Part shown: positions 1-8,216 of the stretch, in pieces
How the letters are laid out: each line of letters starts with the position of its first letter
Numbering within the stretch: the first letter of the stretch is position 1
Source of the DNA: Gammaproteobacteria bacterium
GTDB taxonomy: Bacteria > Pseudomonadota > Gammaproteobacteria > Arenicellales > Poriferihabitantaceae
Direction of reading: 5' to 3'
NCBI GenBank assembly: GCA_009841725.1
Contig: VYGS01000094.1
Coordinates: forward strand, 67,114-104,083
Length of the DNA stretch: 36,970 nt
Position numbers and translations under genes: made by a program
The notes under the pieces: generated by a model
What the model was told of the DNA's origin: nothing
Databases searched by the model: none
What the model saw: only the letters and a program-made list of their open reading frames with translations

Positions 1-1278
1 GTCGCATCGCAACCTTGAAATCAGCGACTCGGCATCCAGACTCTTGCCGGCCCCCTGCCCAAAGCCGTCGACATAGAACCCGGACAGTTTCGAGTGTTCC
101 TCCCCCAGGCAGTACAACGCATCGATCCGGCGTTTCCTGGCATACGCGCCGACTTCACGGTGATGTTCGGGCCCCGTGACGCCCAGCTCGGCCATCTCGC
201 CCAACACCAGAATTTTCCTGCCCTGAAAACCGGCCAGCACGTCTATGGCGGCCATGATCGAGCGGGGATTGGCATTGTAGCTGTCGTCAATCACCTCGGC
301 CCCGTTGATGCCCGCTACCCTCCGCAATCTCCCCGGTGCCCCGACAACCGACTCAAGCCCCCTTCGAATGGACCCAAGGTCAGCTCCCGCAGCATGAGCA
401 ATCGCTGCCGAGGCGGTTGCATTGCTGATATTGTGCAATCCCGGCAAAGGCAGTGTCACGTGCGCCCTGTCCTGCCCGATGTGCAGATCGAATTCGCTTC
501 CCGACCAGCCGACGACGGGATTTTCATGACGGACATCCGCTTGCGGAGACGAGCCGAAGGTCAGGATGGTGCCCTGCCGCACCTCTGAACGGAAACACCT
601 GCACCAGTCGGAATGGAACCGGTCATCGAGATTGATGATCGCTGTTCCGCTTTCCTTCATTCCCGAAAATATCTCCGACTTGGCCCTGGAGATCTGCTCC
701 ACATCCCCGAGGCCGGCGACATGGGCTGGCGAGACGTTGTTGATGATGGCAATGGTAGGGCGGGCCAGCGATGAAAGATAACGGATCTCCCCGGGACCGT
801 TGGTCCCCATCTCGATCACTGCATACCGATGGGTATCTCTCAGCCCGAGCAGCGTCAGCGGCACGCCCCATTGATTGTTGAAGCTCTTCTTGGGTGACAG
901 ACACTTCCCCATTCGGGAGAGAATCGATGCGACCAGTCGTGTGACCGTGGTCTTGCCATTGCTGCCCGTAATGGCCACAACCGGCATGGTGAATCGCTCC
1001 CGCCAGTTCCGGGCCAGCACACCAAGCGATCGCGTCGTGTCATCGACCCTGATCTGCGGTATCGGGGCCGGCTGCAGCGTCATGACCATCGCCCCGGCCG
1101 CTCCGGATTCGGCGCTGCTTGCAACAAAGTCGTGACCATTGGAGTATTCCCCCTTGATCGCGACGAACAGTTCCCCGGGACGCAGGGTTCTCGAATCAAT
1201 ACTGACCGACTCGAACAGGGCTCCATCGCCATGCAGACACCCGCCGACGAGTTCCGATGCTTCGGACAGCGTCATCAT
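1..1278 (-). CDS. murF: MurF, UDP-MurNAc-tripeptide:D-Ala-D-Ala ligase (3' end outside window)
   Basis: This cytoplasmic ATP-dependent ligase adds D-Ala-D-Ala to the UDP-MurNAc-tripeptide, the last soluble step of muropeptide synthesis. It is missing from the ORF track because no stop codon lies in the window. I translated it by hand as 426 open codons. The N-terminus reads MMTLSEASELVGG, the Mur ligase P-loop GSNGKTT is at about residues 105-111, and the family motif DSYNANP lies near residue 340. The family is about 450 residues long, so only a short C-terminal tail is missing. The start ATG at 1278 overlaps the murE stop as ATGATGA; a second ATG follows at once, so the start could be one codon later. 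The overlap implies translational coupling. The order after murE is that of the dcw cluster, where mraY would be expected next. Confidence 0.96.
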   Translation of the reverse strand, partial: MMTLSEASELVGGCLHGDGALFESVSIDSRTLRPGELFVAIKGEYSNGHDFVASSAESGAAGAMVMTLQPAPIPQIRVDDTTRSLGVLARNWRERFTMPVVAITGSNGKTTVTRLVASILSRMGKCLSPKKSFNNQWGVPLTLLGLRDTHRYAVIEMGTNGPGEIRYLSSLARPTIAIINNVSPAHVAGLGDVEQISRAKSEIFSGMKESGTAIINLDDRFHSDWCRCFRSEVRQGTILTFGSSPQADVRHENPVVGWSGSEFDLHIGQDRAHVTLPLPGLHNISNATASAAIAHAAGADLGSIRRGLESVVGAPGRLRRVAGINGAEVIDDSYNANPRSIMAAIDVLAGFQGRKILVLGEMAELGVTGPEHHREVGAYARKRRIDALYCLGEEHSKLSGFYVDGFGQGAGKSLDAESLISRLRCD

Positions 1279-2777
1279 GATACGGTCCCCAGCAGTTTCA
1301 GAACCGTCTGACGATCGTCAAAATCGAACACATCGTCACCGACGATCTGCTGACGCTCGTGTCCCTTGCCCGCGACTAGGACCATGTCGCCCCGGCCGGA
1401 CGATTCGATTGCGAGGCGAATGGCCGCCTCTCTGTCCGGGCAGATTTGCGGAGGGGACTGCATGCCCCGGGCAATGTCGGCAATGATGCGCCCGGGCAGC
1501 TCTCCGCGTGGATTGTCGTTGGTCAGGATCACCGAGTCTGCATGCCTTTCGGCCACCGCACCCATGGCCGGCCGCTTGCCCGGATCCCGCTCTCCGCCGC
1601 AGCCGAATACCGCAACCAGATTTCCCCGGCACAATTCCCGCAGCGAGGACAGGGCATGTTCCAGTGCATCCGGAGAATGCGCGAAGTCCACCACGACGGC
1701 TGGCGATTCCCCGTGCCCCCGCAACAGGTCCATCCGCCCGGGCGGCGGCCGCATTTCGCGAAACGCCTCCGCGATCCGGCCTGGCGGGATGCCGAATGCC
1801 AGCAATGCGCCGGTCGCGGCCAGCAGATTGCCGAGATTGACCCGCCCTATCAGGGTCGATTCAAGGCGGATTCGATTGCCCTCGATGCCGAGATCGAACG
1901 ACGTCCCGTCATGGCGCAGCTCCACGTTGTCCGGGCACAACTGCGCGCTGTCGTCCAGGCCGTAGGTGAAGCAGCGGATTGATGCATTGGCGCGGCAGAA
2001 CCGGACGATTTCCCGTCCAAAGGCATCATCGGTGTTGACCACCACCGCAGCCAGGCTCGGACATTCAAACAATTTCCTCTTGGCCAGTCCATACTGCTGC
2101 ATGGTGCCGTGATAGTCCAGATGCTCGCGGGTCAAATTCGTGAATATCCCGATCTGGAACTCCACACCGTTGACACGCCCCTGATCAAGTCCGTGCGAAG
2201 ACACCTCCATGGCCAATGCGGGAATCTCCCCTTCGACAGCATCCGCCAGGGCGTTCTGCAGGGTGATGCTGTCCGTCGTGGTCAGGTCGGACTGTCTGAG
2301 CGCGCCGACTCTTCCCGAGCCGATTGTCCCGAGATAGGCGCACGGCATGCCCAGGCGGTCCAGCGCCTGGGCGACGAGATAGGCGACCGTGGTCTTGCCG
2401 TTGGTGCCGGTCACCCCGACCACCCGGATCCGTCTCGACGGAAACCCGAAAAATCGCGATGCGATATGACCCAGCGCATCGCGCAATCCCTCGATCGCCA
2501 GCAGGGGAATCTCGCTCATCCGATCCGGCGTGTCGCGTGCGCCCGTTTTTTCGTAGACCACTGCCGCGGCTTTCCGCTCGACCGCCTGATCGATGTAGTC
2601 CCGTCCGTCAGACCGGGCTCCCGGCATGGCAAAGAACACGTCCCCGGCATCAACGCGCCGGCTGTTGAGCCGGAGCTCCCGGACCGGCCGATCCAGGTCG
2701 GGCGGAATCCGGGCATACCCCTCAAGCAGTTCGCTCAGCCTGCAATTCCGGTGGATGGATTGGGAAATGGCCATCAT
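1275..2777 (-). CDS. murE: MurE, UDP-MurNAc-L-Ala-D-Glu:meso-diaminopimelate ligase
   Basis: This cytoplasmic Mur ligase adds the third stem-peptide residue. It is 500 aa, the usual family length. The ATP-binding loop GTNGKTT is at 124-130. The DNPR motif at 421-424 (context TNDNPRGE) is the signature that selects meso-diaminopimelate rather than lysine, so the organism should have Gram-negative A1-gamma type peptidoglycan. The domains are an N-terminal uridine-binding domain (to about 110), a central ATPase domain and a C-terminal ligase domain. The ATG at 2777 overlaps the ftsI stop as ATGA, and its own TGA overlaps the murF start, so it sits in a tightly coupled operon. Nothing is unusual about the reading frame. 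Confidence 0.98.
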   Translation of the reverse strand: MMAISQSIHRNCRLSELLEGYARIPPDLDRPVRELRLNSRRVDAGDVFFAMPGARSDGRDYIDQAVERKAAAVVYEKTGARDTPDRMSEIPLLAIEGLRDALGHIASRFFGFPSRRIRVVGVTGTNGKTTVAYLVAQALDRLGMPCAYLGTIGSGRVGALRQSDLTTTDSITLQNALADAVEGEIPALAMEVSSHGLDQGRVNGVEFQIGIFTNLTREHLDYHGTMQQYGLAKRKLFECPSLAAVVVNTDDAFGREIVRFCRANASIRCFTYGLDDSAQLCPDNVELRHDGTSFDLGIEGNRIRLESTLIGRVNLGNLLAATGALLAFGIPPGRIAEAFREMRPPPGRMDLLRGHGESPAVVVDFAHSPDALEHALSSLRELCRGNLVAVFGCGGERDPGKRPAMGAVAERHADSVILTNDNPRGELPGRIIADIARGMQSPPQICPDREAAIRLAIESSGRGDMVLVAGKGHERQQIVGDDVFDFDDRQTVLKLLGTVS

Positions 2778-4492
2778 CCCGTTGTGCCCTCCCTGTGCGA
2801 AGAGGCGCTGGTCACAACCTTGTCGAGAACATCCGGCCTCACATTGTAGAGCCGCATGATGTCCCCCATCAGACTGGCGAACGTCGGTGCAGCGACTTCT
2901 CCGCCGTAGTGGTGCCTGCCGCGGGGCTCGTCTATGATCACCACGGCGATGAAGCGGGGCTCGGAAATCGGCCCGAGTCCCGCGAACAGGGACAGGTAGT
3001 CCCTGTTCCTGTAGTTGCCGTTGACCAGCTTGTGTGTGGTCCCGGTCTTTCCCCCCACCCGGTATCCCGGAACTTGCGCTTTCCTGGCCGTGCCCTGGCG
3101 GGTGGTAACCTTCTCGAGCATCTGTCGAACCTGAAACACGGTCGAGGAACTGAATACGCGCTGGCCGGTGGCGCTGTAGCCTTCCGGTTTCCGCTCGATC
3201 GTCACCGGCAGCAGCACGCCGTCGGTGGCAAACACCGTGTAGGCTCTTGCGATCTGGAGCGCGGTGGCGCTGAATCCGTAGCCGAATGACATCGTCGCAT
3301 GCTCGATTCTCTTGTCACGTCGCGGGAGGATGCCGGCAGACTCTCCCGGGAGATCACTGGCCGCATTGCCGAAGCCAACGCCCTTCAAGGCCCCGTAGAG
3401 GTTGTCGTAAGGCAATTCGAGGGCCAGCTTGGCCGTGCCGACATTGCTCGACTTCGCGACGATGTCGGTGACCGCCAACTCTCCGTAGTCGTGTATGTCC
3501 GAAATACGATTGCGTCCGACGTACATCATCCCGGGATGGGTGTTGACGACGGTGTCGGGCATCACCTGCCCGCTCTCGAGCGCCATCGCAACCGTGAACG
3601 GCTTGGTGAGCGAACCGGGCTCGATCGCGTCCGTGACTGCACGGTTTCGAAGCACTCCCCGGGTAATCGTCCTGCGATCGTTCGGGTTGAACTGGGGCGA
3701 GTTGACCATCGCGATGATCTCTCCGCTTGGAACCTTGAGCACGACAATGCTGCCTCCGGCCGCCTCGTGGGTTCTGACGGCGGTCTCCAGGTAACGACTG
3801 GCAAGAGACTGGATACGCTGGTCTATGCTGATCTGCAGGTCGGCACCGTGCCGGACCGCCTGGCCGCTGTCCACGGCCTCCACATACCGCCCGAGCCTGT
3901 CCTTGAGAACACGCTGCATCCCCTCCTCTCCGGTGAGCAGGTCGTCATACCTGAGCTCCAGCCCTTCCTGGCCCTTGTCGTCGGTGTCCGTCAGTCCGAT
4001 CAGCTGGGCCCCGATCGGCCCTCCGGGGAAAAACCGCTTGTATTCCCGTCTGACCTCCAGTCCCGGAATGCCCAGATCGATAGCGGCCTCGGCCTGTTCG
4101 GGAGGAATCCGCTTCAAGACGTACATGAATCCGGCATCACGGTATCGATCGCAATTTTCCTGCAGCGCCTCCATATCGACCCCGACGGTCTCGGCGAGCC
4201 CCGGCCATTTGTCCCTGTTCCGGCAGAAGCGCTTCGGATTGGCCGCCAGGGAGTCGACCGGCGTGCTGACCGAGAGCATCCGCCCATGCCGATCGACGAT
4301 GCTTCCTCGCTGCGGCGACATCTTGACCACCCGCAGGAACCGGTTTTCCCCTTCGGTCCGGAGCTGGTCCTTCATGGTGGTTTGCAGGTAGGCGATACGC
4401 AGACAAAGCGCCAGAAAAATCACGAACATCATGATCAGGACAAGGGCCATCCTGTTCGGGACCGTCTGCAGGAATCCTCCGTTGCGGATCAT
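2774..4492 (-). CDS. ftsI: FtsI/PBP3, septal peptidoglycan transpeptidase
   Basis: FtsI is the division-specific class B penicillin-binding protein that crosslinks septal peptidoglycan. The ORF track extends it to 4615 (613 aa). I place the start at ATG 4492, because it overlaps the ftsL stop as ATGA and the protein then begins just before its single membrane helix (about residues 14-36), giving 572 aa as expected. A PBP dimerisation domain precedes the transpeptidase domain. The three catalytic motifs are intact: SLTK at 294-297 (Ser294 nucleophile), SSN at 348-350 and KTG at 482-484. The SxxK motif reads SLTK where E. coli has STVK. The catalytic domain faces the periplasm and works with FtsW, FtsL and FtsN. 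Confidence 0.96.
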   Translation of the reverse strand: MIRNGGFLQTVPNRMALVLIMMFVIFLALCLRIAYLQTTMKDQLRTEGENRFLRVVKMSPQRGSIVDRHGRMLSVSTPVDSLAANPKRFCRNRDKWPGLAETVGVDMEALQENCDRYRDAGFMYVLKRIPPEQAEAAIDLGIPGLEVRREYKRFFPGGPIGAQLIGLTDTDDKGQEGLELRYDDLLTGEEGMQRVLKDRLGRYVEAVDSGQAVRHGADLQISIDQRIQSLASRYLETAVRTHEAAGGSIVVLKVPSGEIIAMVNSPQFNPNDRRTITRGVLRNRAVTDAIEPGSLTKPFTVAMALESGQVMPDTVVNTHPGMMYVGRNRISDIHDYGELAVTDIVAKSSNVGTAKLALELPYDNLYGALKGVGFGNAASDLPGESAGILPRRDKRIEHATMSFGYGFSATALQIARAYTVFATDGVLLPVTIERKPEGYSATGQRVFSSSTVFQVRQMLEKVTTRQGTARKAQVPGYRVGGKTGTTHKLVNGNYRNRDYLSLFAGLGPISEPRFIAVVIIDEPRGRHHYGGEVAAPTFASLMGDIMRLYNVRPDVLDKVVTSASSHREGTTG

Positions 4493-4785
4493 TGCGACCG
4501 CGCCTCCCCGTTTTCGGCGCGAGTGGTCAGCGCAACGAAAACGATCTCGTCGGGATTGGGCGGAGACATCCCCAGTCGGCGGTTTGCCTCCTCTGTCGTA
4601 TTGTGTATCTTCCACGTGGCCCGCTCCAGCATCAGCCGACCCCAGTCCATCTGATAGCGGTCCCGCTGTTCAACGGCCTGATGGAGGCGGTCGAAGACGA
4701 CCCGGTGCTGGTGGCGCACCGTCATGACGGCGAGCGCGCCGGCCACCACCAGTGCCAGCAGCAGTATCGATGTCAGCAGCCTCAT
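4489..4785 (-). CDS. ftsL: FtsL, bitopic cell-division protein
   Basis: This 98-residue protein has one N-terminal membrane helix (about residues 3-22) followed by a short helical, coiled-coil-prone periplasmic segment, the layout of FtsL. FtsL forms the FtsQLB complex that activates FtsWI at the septum. FtsL sequences diverge strongly, so the call rests on size, topology and position between rsmH and ftsI, with the DUF-like tail motif NRRLGMSPP typical of the family. A strong ribosome site (GAGGAG) lies just upstream, and only 10 nt separate it from the rsmH stop. Its TGA overlaps the ftsI ATG. Confidence 0.9.
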   Translation of the reverse strand: MRLLTSILLLALVVAGALAVMTVRHQHRVVFDRLHQAVEQRDRYQMDWGRLMLERATWKIHNTTEEANRRLGMSPPNPDEIVFVALTTRAENGEARSQ

Positions 4786-4795
4786 CCGCCTCTCC

Positions 4796-5728
4796 TCATG
4801 CCACTTTCCGGGCCGTTCGAAAGACCGCGCTGCGTGAACGGGGATTCACCCTGATTTCCTCGGGGCTCGGCTTGAGCGGCTTGCCCATCCGGGCAAGGCG
4901 CGGCCGGATCATCTCGCTCGGCACGGGAAAGTCGGGAGGAAACGGGTCGCCGCGCGACTCGTTTCTGAAAAAGCGCTTGACGATCCGGTCCTCGATGGAA
5001 TGAAAACTGATCACGACCAGCCGCCCGCCCGGCGACAGCGCATCGAGCGCCTGCTCAAGCCCCTGCTCGATTTCCGAGATTTCGTCGTTGACCGCGATAC
5101 GGATCGCCTGAAAGGTCCGGGTCGCCGGGTGCTTGGTCTTTTCCCTGCGCGGCACCGCGGCGACGATGACACGCTCGAGGTCACCGGTGGTCCGGACCCG
5201 TCCGTGCGCCAGCGCCTTCTTGATCGCCACGGCAATCGCCCGGGAATACCGCTCTTCGCCAAACTTCCAGAGGGTCCGGGCCAGCTCCTTCTCCGGAACG
5301 GTCGTGATCCACTCCAGGGCGGTCATGCCGCAACTGTTGTCCATGCGCATGTCCAGCGGGCCGTCCCGCATGAAGCTGAAGCCCCGACGGCCGCTGTCGA
5401 GCTGGGGCGAGGACACGCCGAAATCGAACACCACCGCGTCCACCTTGCCAAACGCGTCAAGGACCTCAAGCTCCTCTCTCATTTTTGAAAAAGGCGCATG
5501 GCCGATCTCCCCCCCTCCGATACCCTGCCAGTGCCTGCGGGCATGCTCGACGGCCTCCGGATCGCGATCGAACAGGATCATCCTGGCGCGGCCAGACAGC
5601 CGGCCATGAATCGCGGCAGCATGACCGCCACGGCCATAGGTCGCATCCACCACCGTGTGGCACTGTTCCGGTTCGACGGCCTCGAGCACCTCATCGATCA
5701 TGACCGGAGTGTGGGCTGAACAGATCAT
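4796..5728 (-). CDS. rsmH: RsmH, 16S rRNA (cytosine1402-N4)-methyltransferase
   Basis: RsmH (MraW) methylates N4 of C1402 in the 16S rRNA P-site with S-adenosylmethionine. At 310 aa it has the usual length. The N-terminal HTPVMIDEVL and VVDATYGRGGHA (SAM-binding loop) and the C-terminal SFHSIEDRIVKRFF and NPRSRSA are family signatures. It starts at ATG 5728, 10 nt after the mraZ stop. Position two of the dcw cluster is standard. Confidence 0.98.
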   Translation of the reverse strand: MICSAHTPVMIDEVLEAVEPEQCHTVVDATYGRGGHAAAIHGRLSGRARMILFDRDPEAVEHARRHWQGIGGGEIGHAPFSKMREELEVLDAFGKVDAVVFDFGVSSPQLDSGRRGFSFMRDGPLDMRMDNSCGMTALEWITTVPEKELARTLWKFGEERYSRAIAVAIKKALAHGRVRTTGDLERVIVAAVPRREKTKHPATRTFQAIRIAVNDEISEIEQGLEQALDALSPGGRLVVISFHSIEDRIVKRFFRNESRGDPFPPDFPVPSEMIRPRLARMGKPLKPSPEEIRVNPRSRSAVFRTARKVA

Positions 5729-5738
5729 CTCATACCGG

Positions 5739-6197
5739 TCAGATCGACAGCTGCTCCATCTCCAGGGTGATGGCGGATGGATCGGGGACTTCCTTCAGCC
5801 ATTCGGCACGCCTGGCAACCCACAGATCCTCGCTCCAGATCTCGAACTTGTTGCCCTGCCCGATCATGAACACGGACTTTGTCATGCCCGCGAATTCCCT
5901 CAGGTGAGCCGGCAACAGGATTCGTCCGTTGCCATCCATTTCCACATCGTTCGCATGCCCAACCATGAATCGCTTCAGTTTCTGGTGCTCGGGATTGAAG
6001 CTGGGAAGCTCCACGATTTTCTGTTCCACCATGATCCACTGATCCACGGTATAGAGCCACAGGCAACGCTCTTTCGTGTTGTTGAGCGTCACGACCATAC
6101 TGCCGTCACAGACCTTGAGAATGGCCTCGCGATACCGTGCCGGTATCGCCAGCCTTCCCTTGCTGTCAAGCGCCAAAGATGAGGAACCCCGAAACAT
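5739..6197 (-). CDS. mraZ: MraZ, transcriptional regulator of the division/cell-wall cluster
   Basis: MraZ is an AbrB/SpoVT-fold DNA-binding protein that oligomerises into rings and regulates its own dcw operon. The ORF track starts at 6248, but the family starts at MFRG followed by LDSKGRLAIPARYR. That fixes ATG 6197 and 152 aa, matching the E. coli length. Two DSKGR-like half motifs are expected in this family; the second here reads DGNGRILLPAHLRE, about residues 80-93. No strong Shine-Dalgarno sequence precedes the ATG. It is the first gene of the leftward dcw operon, divergent from the methyltransferase gene at 6568. Confidence 0.96.
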   Translation of the reverse strand: MFRGSSSLALDSKGRLAIPARYREAILKVCDGSMVVTLNNTKERCLWLYTVDQWIMVEQKIVELPSFNPEHQKLKRFMVGHANDVEMDGNGRILLPAHLREFAGMTKSVFMIGQGNKFEIWSEDLWVARRAEWLKEVPDPSAITLEMEQLSI

Positions 6198-6567
6198 AAC
6201 GAACCTGGAATCGTCAATCCGCCGATTTCTTATCCTTGTGGCAACCAATTAATTGCATTTTTTGGCTTTCGGAAGGCCCGATTTCCCGATTTGCCGCCTT
6301 CAAAATCGGAGAGCGCCGGGATTCGCCATCGGGCGAACAATGAAATCGGACCCGTGAATTCGGACGATGCAAACCGGATAACGCGCCAAAACCTGCACGC
6401 TTCAACCCCTCTGTTCAACACATTTTTGCCGAGTCGGGGTATAGTTGAGACGGATCGATCATCTCCTTGTCCGACAAGCTTCCGGCATTCGTCCGTGCAA
6501 CCGGCCACCCCGCCGCGACCGCATCGGCCGTCGATGTCGGGAGGAGTCGAACCCTGGTGTGCGAATC
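6198..6567. promoter_or_regulatory. Divergent control region between mraZ and the MttB-type gene
   Basis: About 370 nt without a credible gene. It must carry the mraZ operon promoter on the minus strand and the methyltransferase promoter on the plus strand. On the plus strand a TATAGT (6440-6445) resembles a -10 element, but I see no good -35. On the minus strand I see no clear sigma-70 pair. A tandem octamer at 6277-6292 is described separately. A GGGAGGAG ribosome site at 6539-6546 lies 12 nt before an in-frame GTG at 6559. Confidence 0.5.
6277..6292 (-). repeat. Tandem octamer AAATCGGG x2 upstream of mraZ; candidate MraZ operator
   Basis: On the minus strand, 80-95 nt before the mraZ start, AAATCGGG occurs twice back to back. 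On the plus strand AAATCGGA occurs at 6302-6309 and 6343-6350. Known MraZ sites are short GGG-containing direct repeats in front of mraZ, but usually with about 10-bp periodicity rather than 8. The repeat is directly visible; its role as an MraZ site is a guess. Confidence 0.35.
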
Positions 6568-8070
6568 ATGAAGTCACGAGCCAGAATGCGCGCAATACGA
6601 GGCCGAAAACCGGCTGACCCGTCAATGCAGGACGGAACACGGATCGGGCTTCGCTGCGCACCCCTTTCCGAACAGGACGTCCAGAAGGTGCACCGCGCGG
6701 CACTCGACCTGCTTCAGGATGTCGGTCTGGCGAATCCGACGCCCCGCGTCAGGGAGCTCTGTATCGAGCACGGCTGCACTCTCGTGGAAGACGGGCGGCT
6801 GGCCTTTCCCCGTTCGCTGATCGAGGACGTGATCTCGAACGCCTCCAAGTCGTTCCCCGTGCACGGACGCGACGACAGGTTCAGCTTCGAGGCCAAGAGC
6901 GGCAGCGTCCGTTTCTGCACAGGCGGCGCGGCGGTGCAGATGCTGGACATGGACACCGGCCGCTACCGTCCGAGCACGCTCCGGGACATCTATGACCTCT
7001 CGCGTTTGTGCGACACGCTGGAGAGCATCCACTGGTTCACCCGGCCGGTGGTTGCCACCGATATTCAGGATATCTTCGAGCTGGACGTCAACACCGTGCT
7101 GGCCTGTGCAATGGGAACCCGCAAGCACATCGCGACCAGTTTCTGCAACGGGGAGCACGTGTACCGGATCGCTCCAATGCTGGACATGATCGCCGGTGGC
7201 AGTGGCCGGTTCCGGAAAAAGCCGTTCTGTACCGTCCATGCCACGACCGTCGTCTCTCCGATGACATTCGCACGCGACGGTCTGGATGCTGCATGCGCCG
7301 CAGTCGATATCGGCATGCCGGTTCATTGCCTGACCGGACCGCAAGCAGGAGCCACGGCGCCGGCCGCCTTGGCCGGGACGCTGGCGCAGGGTTGTGCGGA
7401 AAGCCTGGCCACCCTGGCTGTGGTCAACCTGCTGAAACCGGGACATCCGACCATTCTGGGCAACTGGACATTCGTTTGCGACTTGCGGACCGGGGCTTTC
7501 TGCGGCGGCGGGGCGGAACAGGCTCTTCTCGGTGCCGCATCCGGCCAGATGTCCGCCTTCTACGGCGTTCCAGGCGGCATGGGGGCAAGCATGACCGACT
7601 CCAAACTGCCGGACTATCAGGCCGGGTTCGAAAAGGCCTTCACCCTGATCATGGCGGCCCTTTCGGGAGGGGGGCTGGTCTATGAATCGGCCGGAATGCT
7701 GGCCAGCCTCATCGGATGTTCCCTCGAAGCCATGGTCATGGACAACGAAATTCTGTCGATCCTGAGCCGCCTCGCCCGGGGCATCGAGGTGACCGACGAG
7801 ACGCTATCGGTTTCCGTGGTCAGGGATTGCGCCAGGCAAGCCGGGCATTTTCTGGGCCACTCGCAGACGATTTCATTGATGGAATCCGAATACGTCTATC
7901 CGAAGCTGGCGGATCGGTCACCGCCGGCCGCATGGTATGAGGCGGGGGCTGTGGGCATGAGGGAGAAAGCGGCAGCCGTGGTGCGGCAAACCCTCGACAC
8001 GCATCAACCCCGGTACATTTCCGGCAAGGCCGAACGGTTGATCAGGGAGCATTATCCGGTGAGATTCTGA
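6568..8070 (+). CDS. MttB/MtgB-family (non-pyrrolysine) methylamine/betaine:corrinoid methyltransferase homologue
   Basis: Members of the trimethylamine methyltransferase superfamily move a methyl group from a quaternary or tertiary amine to a corrinoid protein. In true MttB an in-frame TAG encodes pyrrolysine. Here the frame is uninterrupted by any TAG, so this belongs to the large non-Pyl group that includes glycine betaine methyltransferase MtgB. The substrate cannot be read from sequence. The ORF track starts at 6445; I prefer ATG 6568 (500 aa), because the family typically begins with a short Arg-rich stretch (MKSRARMRAIRGRKP) just before the first helix. The in-frame GTG at 6559 has the better-placed ribosome site. 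No corrinoid protein gene or MtgA-type partner is seen in the window. It is a single-gene unit, followed by a ureohydrolase 146 nt away. Confidence 0.85.
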   Translation: MKSRARMRAIRGRKPADPSMQDGTRIGLRCAPLSEQDVQKVHRAALDLLQDVGLANPTPRVRELCIEHGCTLVEDGRLAFPRSLIEDVISNASKSFPVHGRDDRFSFEAKSGSVRFCTGGAAVQMLDMDTGRYRPSTLRDIYDLSRLCDTLESIHWFTRPVVATDIQDIFELDVNTVLACAMGTRKHIATSFCNGEHVYRIAPMLDMIAGGSGRFRKKPFCTVHATTVVSPMTFARDGLDAACAAVDIGMPVHCLTGPQAGATAPAALAGTLAQGCAESLATLAVVNLLKPGHPTILGNWTFVCDLRTGAFCGGGAEQALLGAASGQMSAFYGVPGGMGASMTDSKLPDYQAGFEKAFTLIMAALSGGGLVYESAGMLASLIGCSLEAMVMDNEILSILSRLARGIEVTDETLSVSVVRDCARQAGHFLGHSQTISLMESEYVYPKLADRSPPAAWYEAGAVGMREKAAAVVRQTLDTHQPRYISGKAERLIREHYPVRF

Positions 8071-8216
8071 CCCGGCATGACCAAATTCCTGGAGTGCATC
8101 AAACCCGCATCATTGACAATTGGAAATATCGCCGGTGCTTGCATTGATGTTGAACAACAAGACATCGGGCGTATACCATCGGCAGCAACGACATTTCCCG
8201 GAGGAGAGAGTCATTC

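Noticed and set aside
3299-4654. 451-aa plus-strand ORF opposite ftsI
   Set aside because: It is an antisense shadow of ftsI: the opposite strand carries all three transpeptidase motifs, while this frame shows no domain and has the composition typical of the complement of a GC-rich gene.
8113-8118. Perfect TTGACA as a -35 element for the ureohydrolase gene
   Set aside because: No acceptable -10 box is found 16-18 nt downstream, so no promoter is called.
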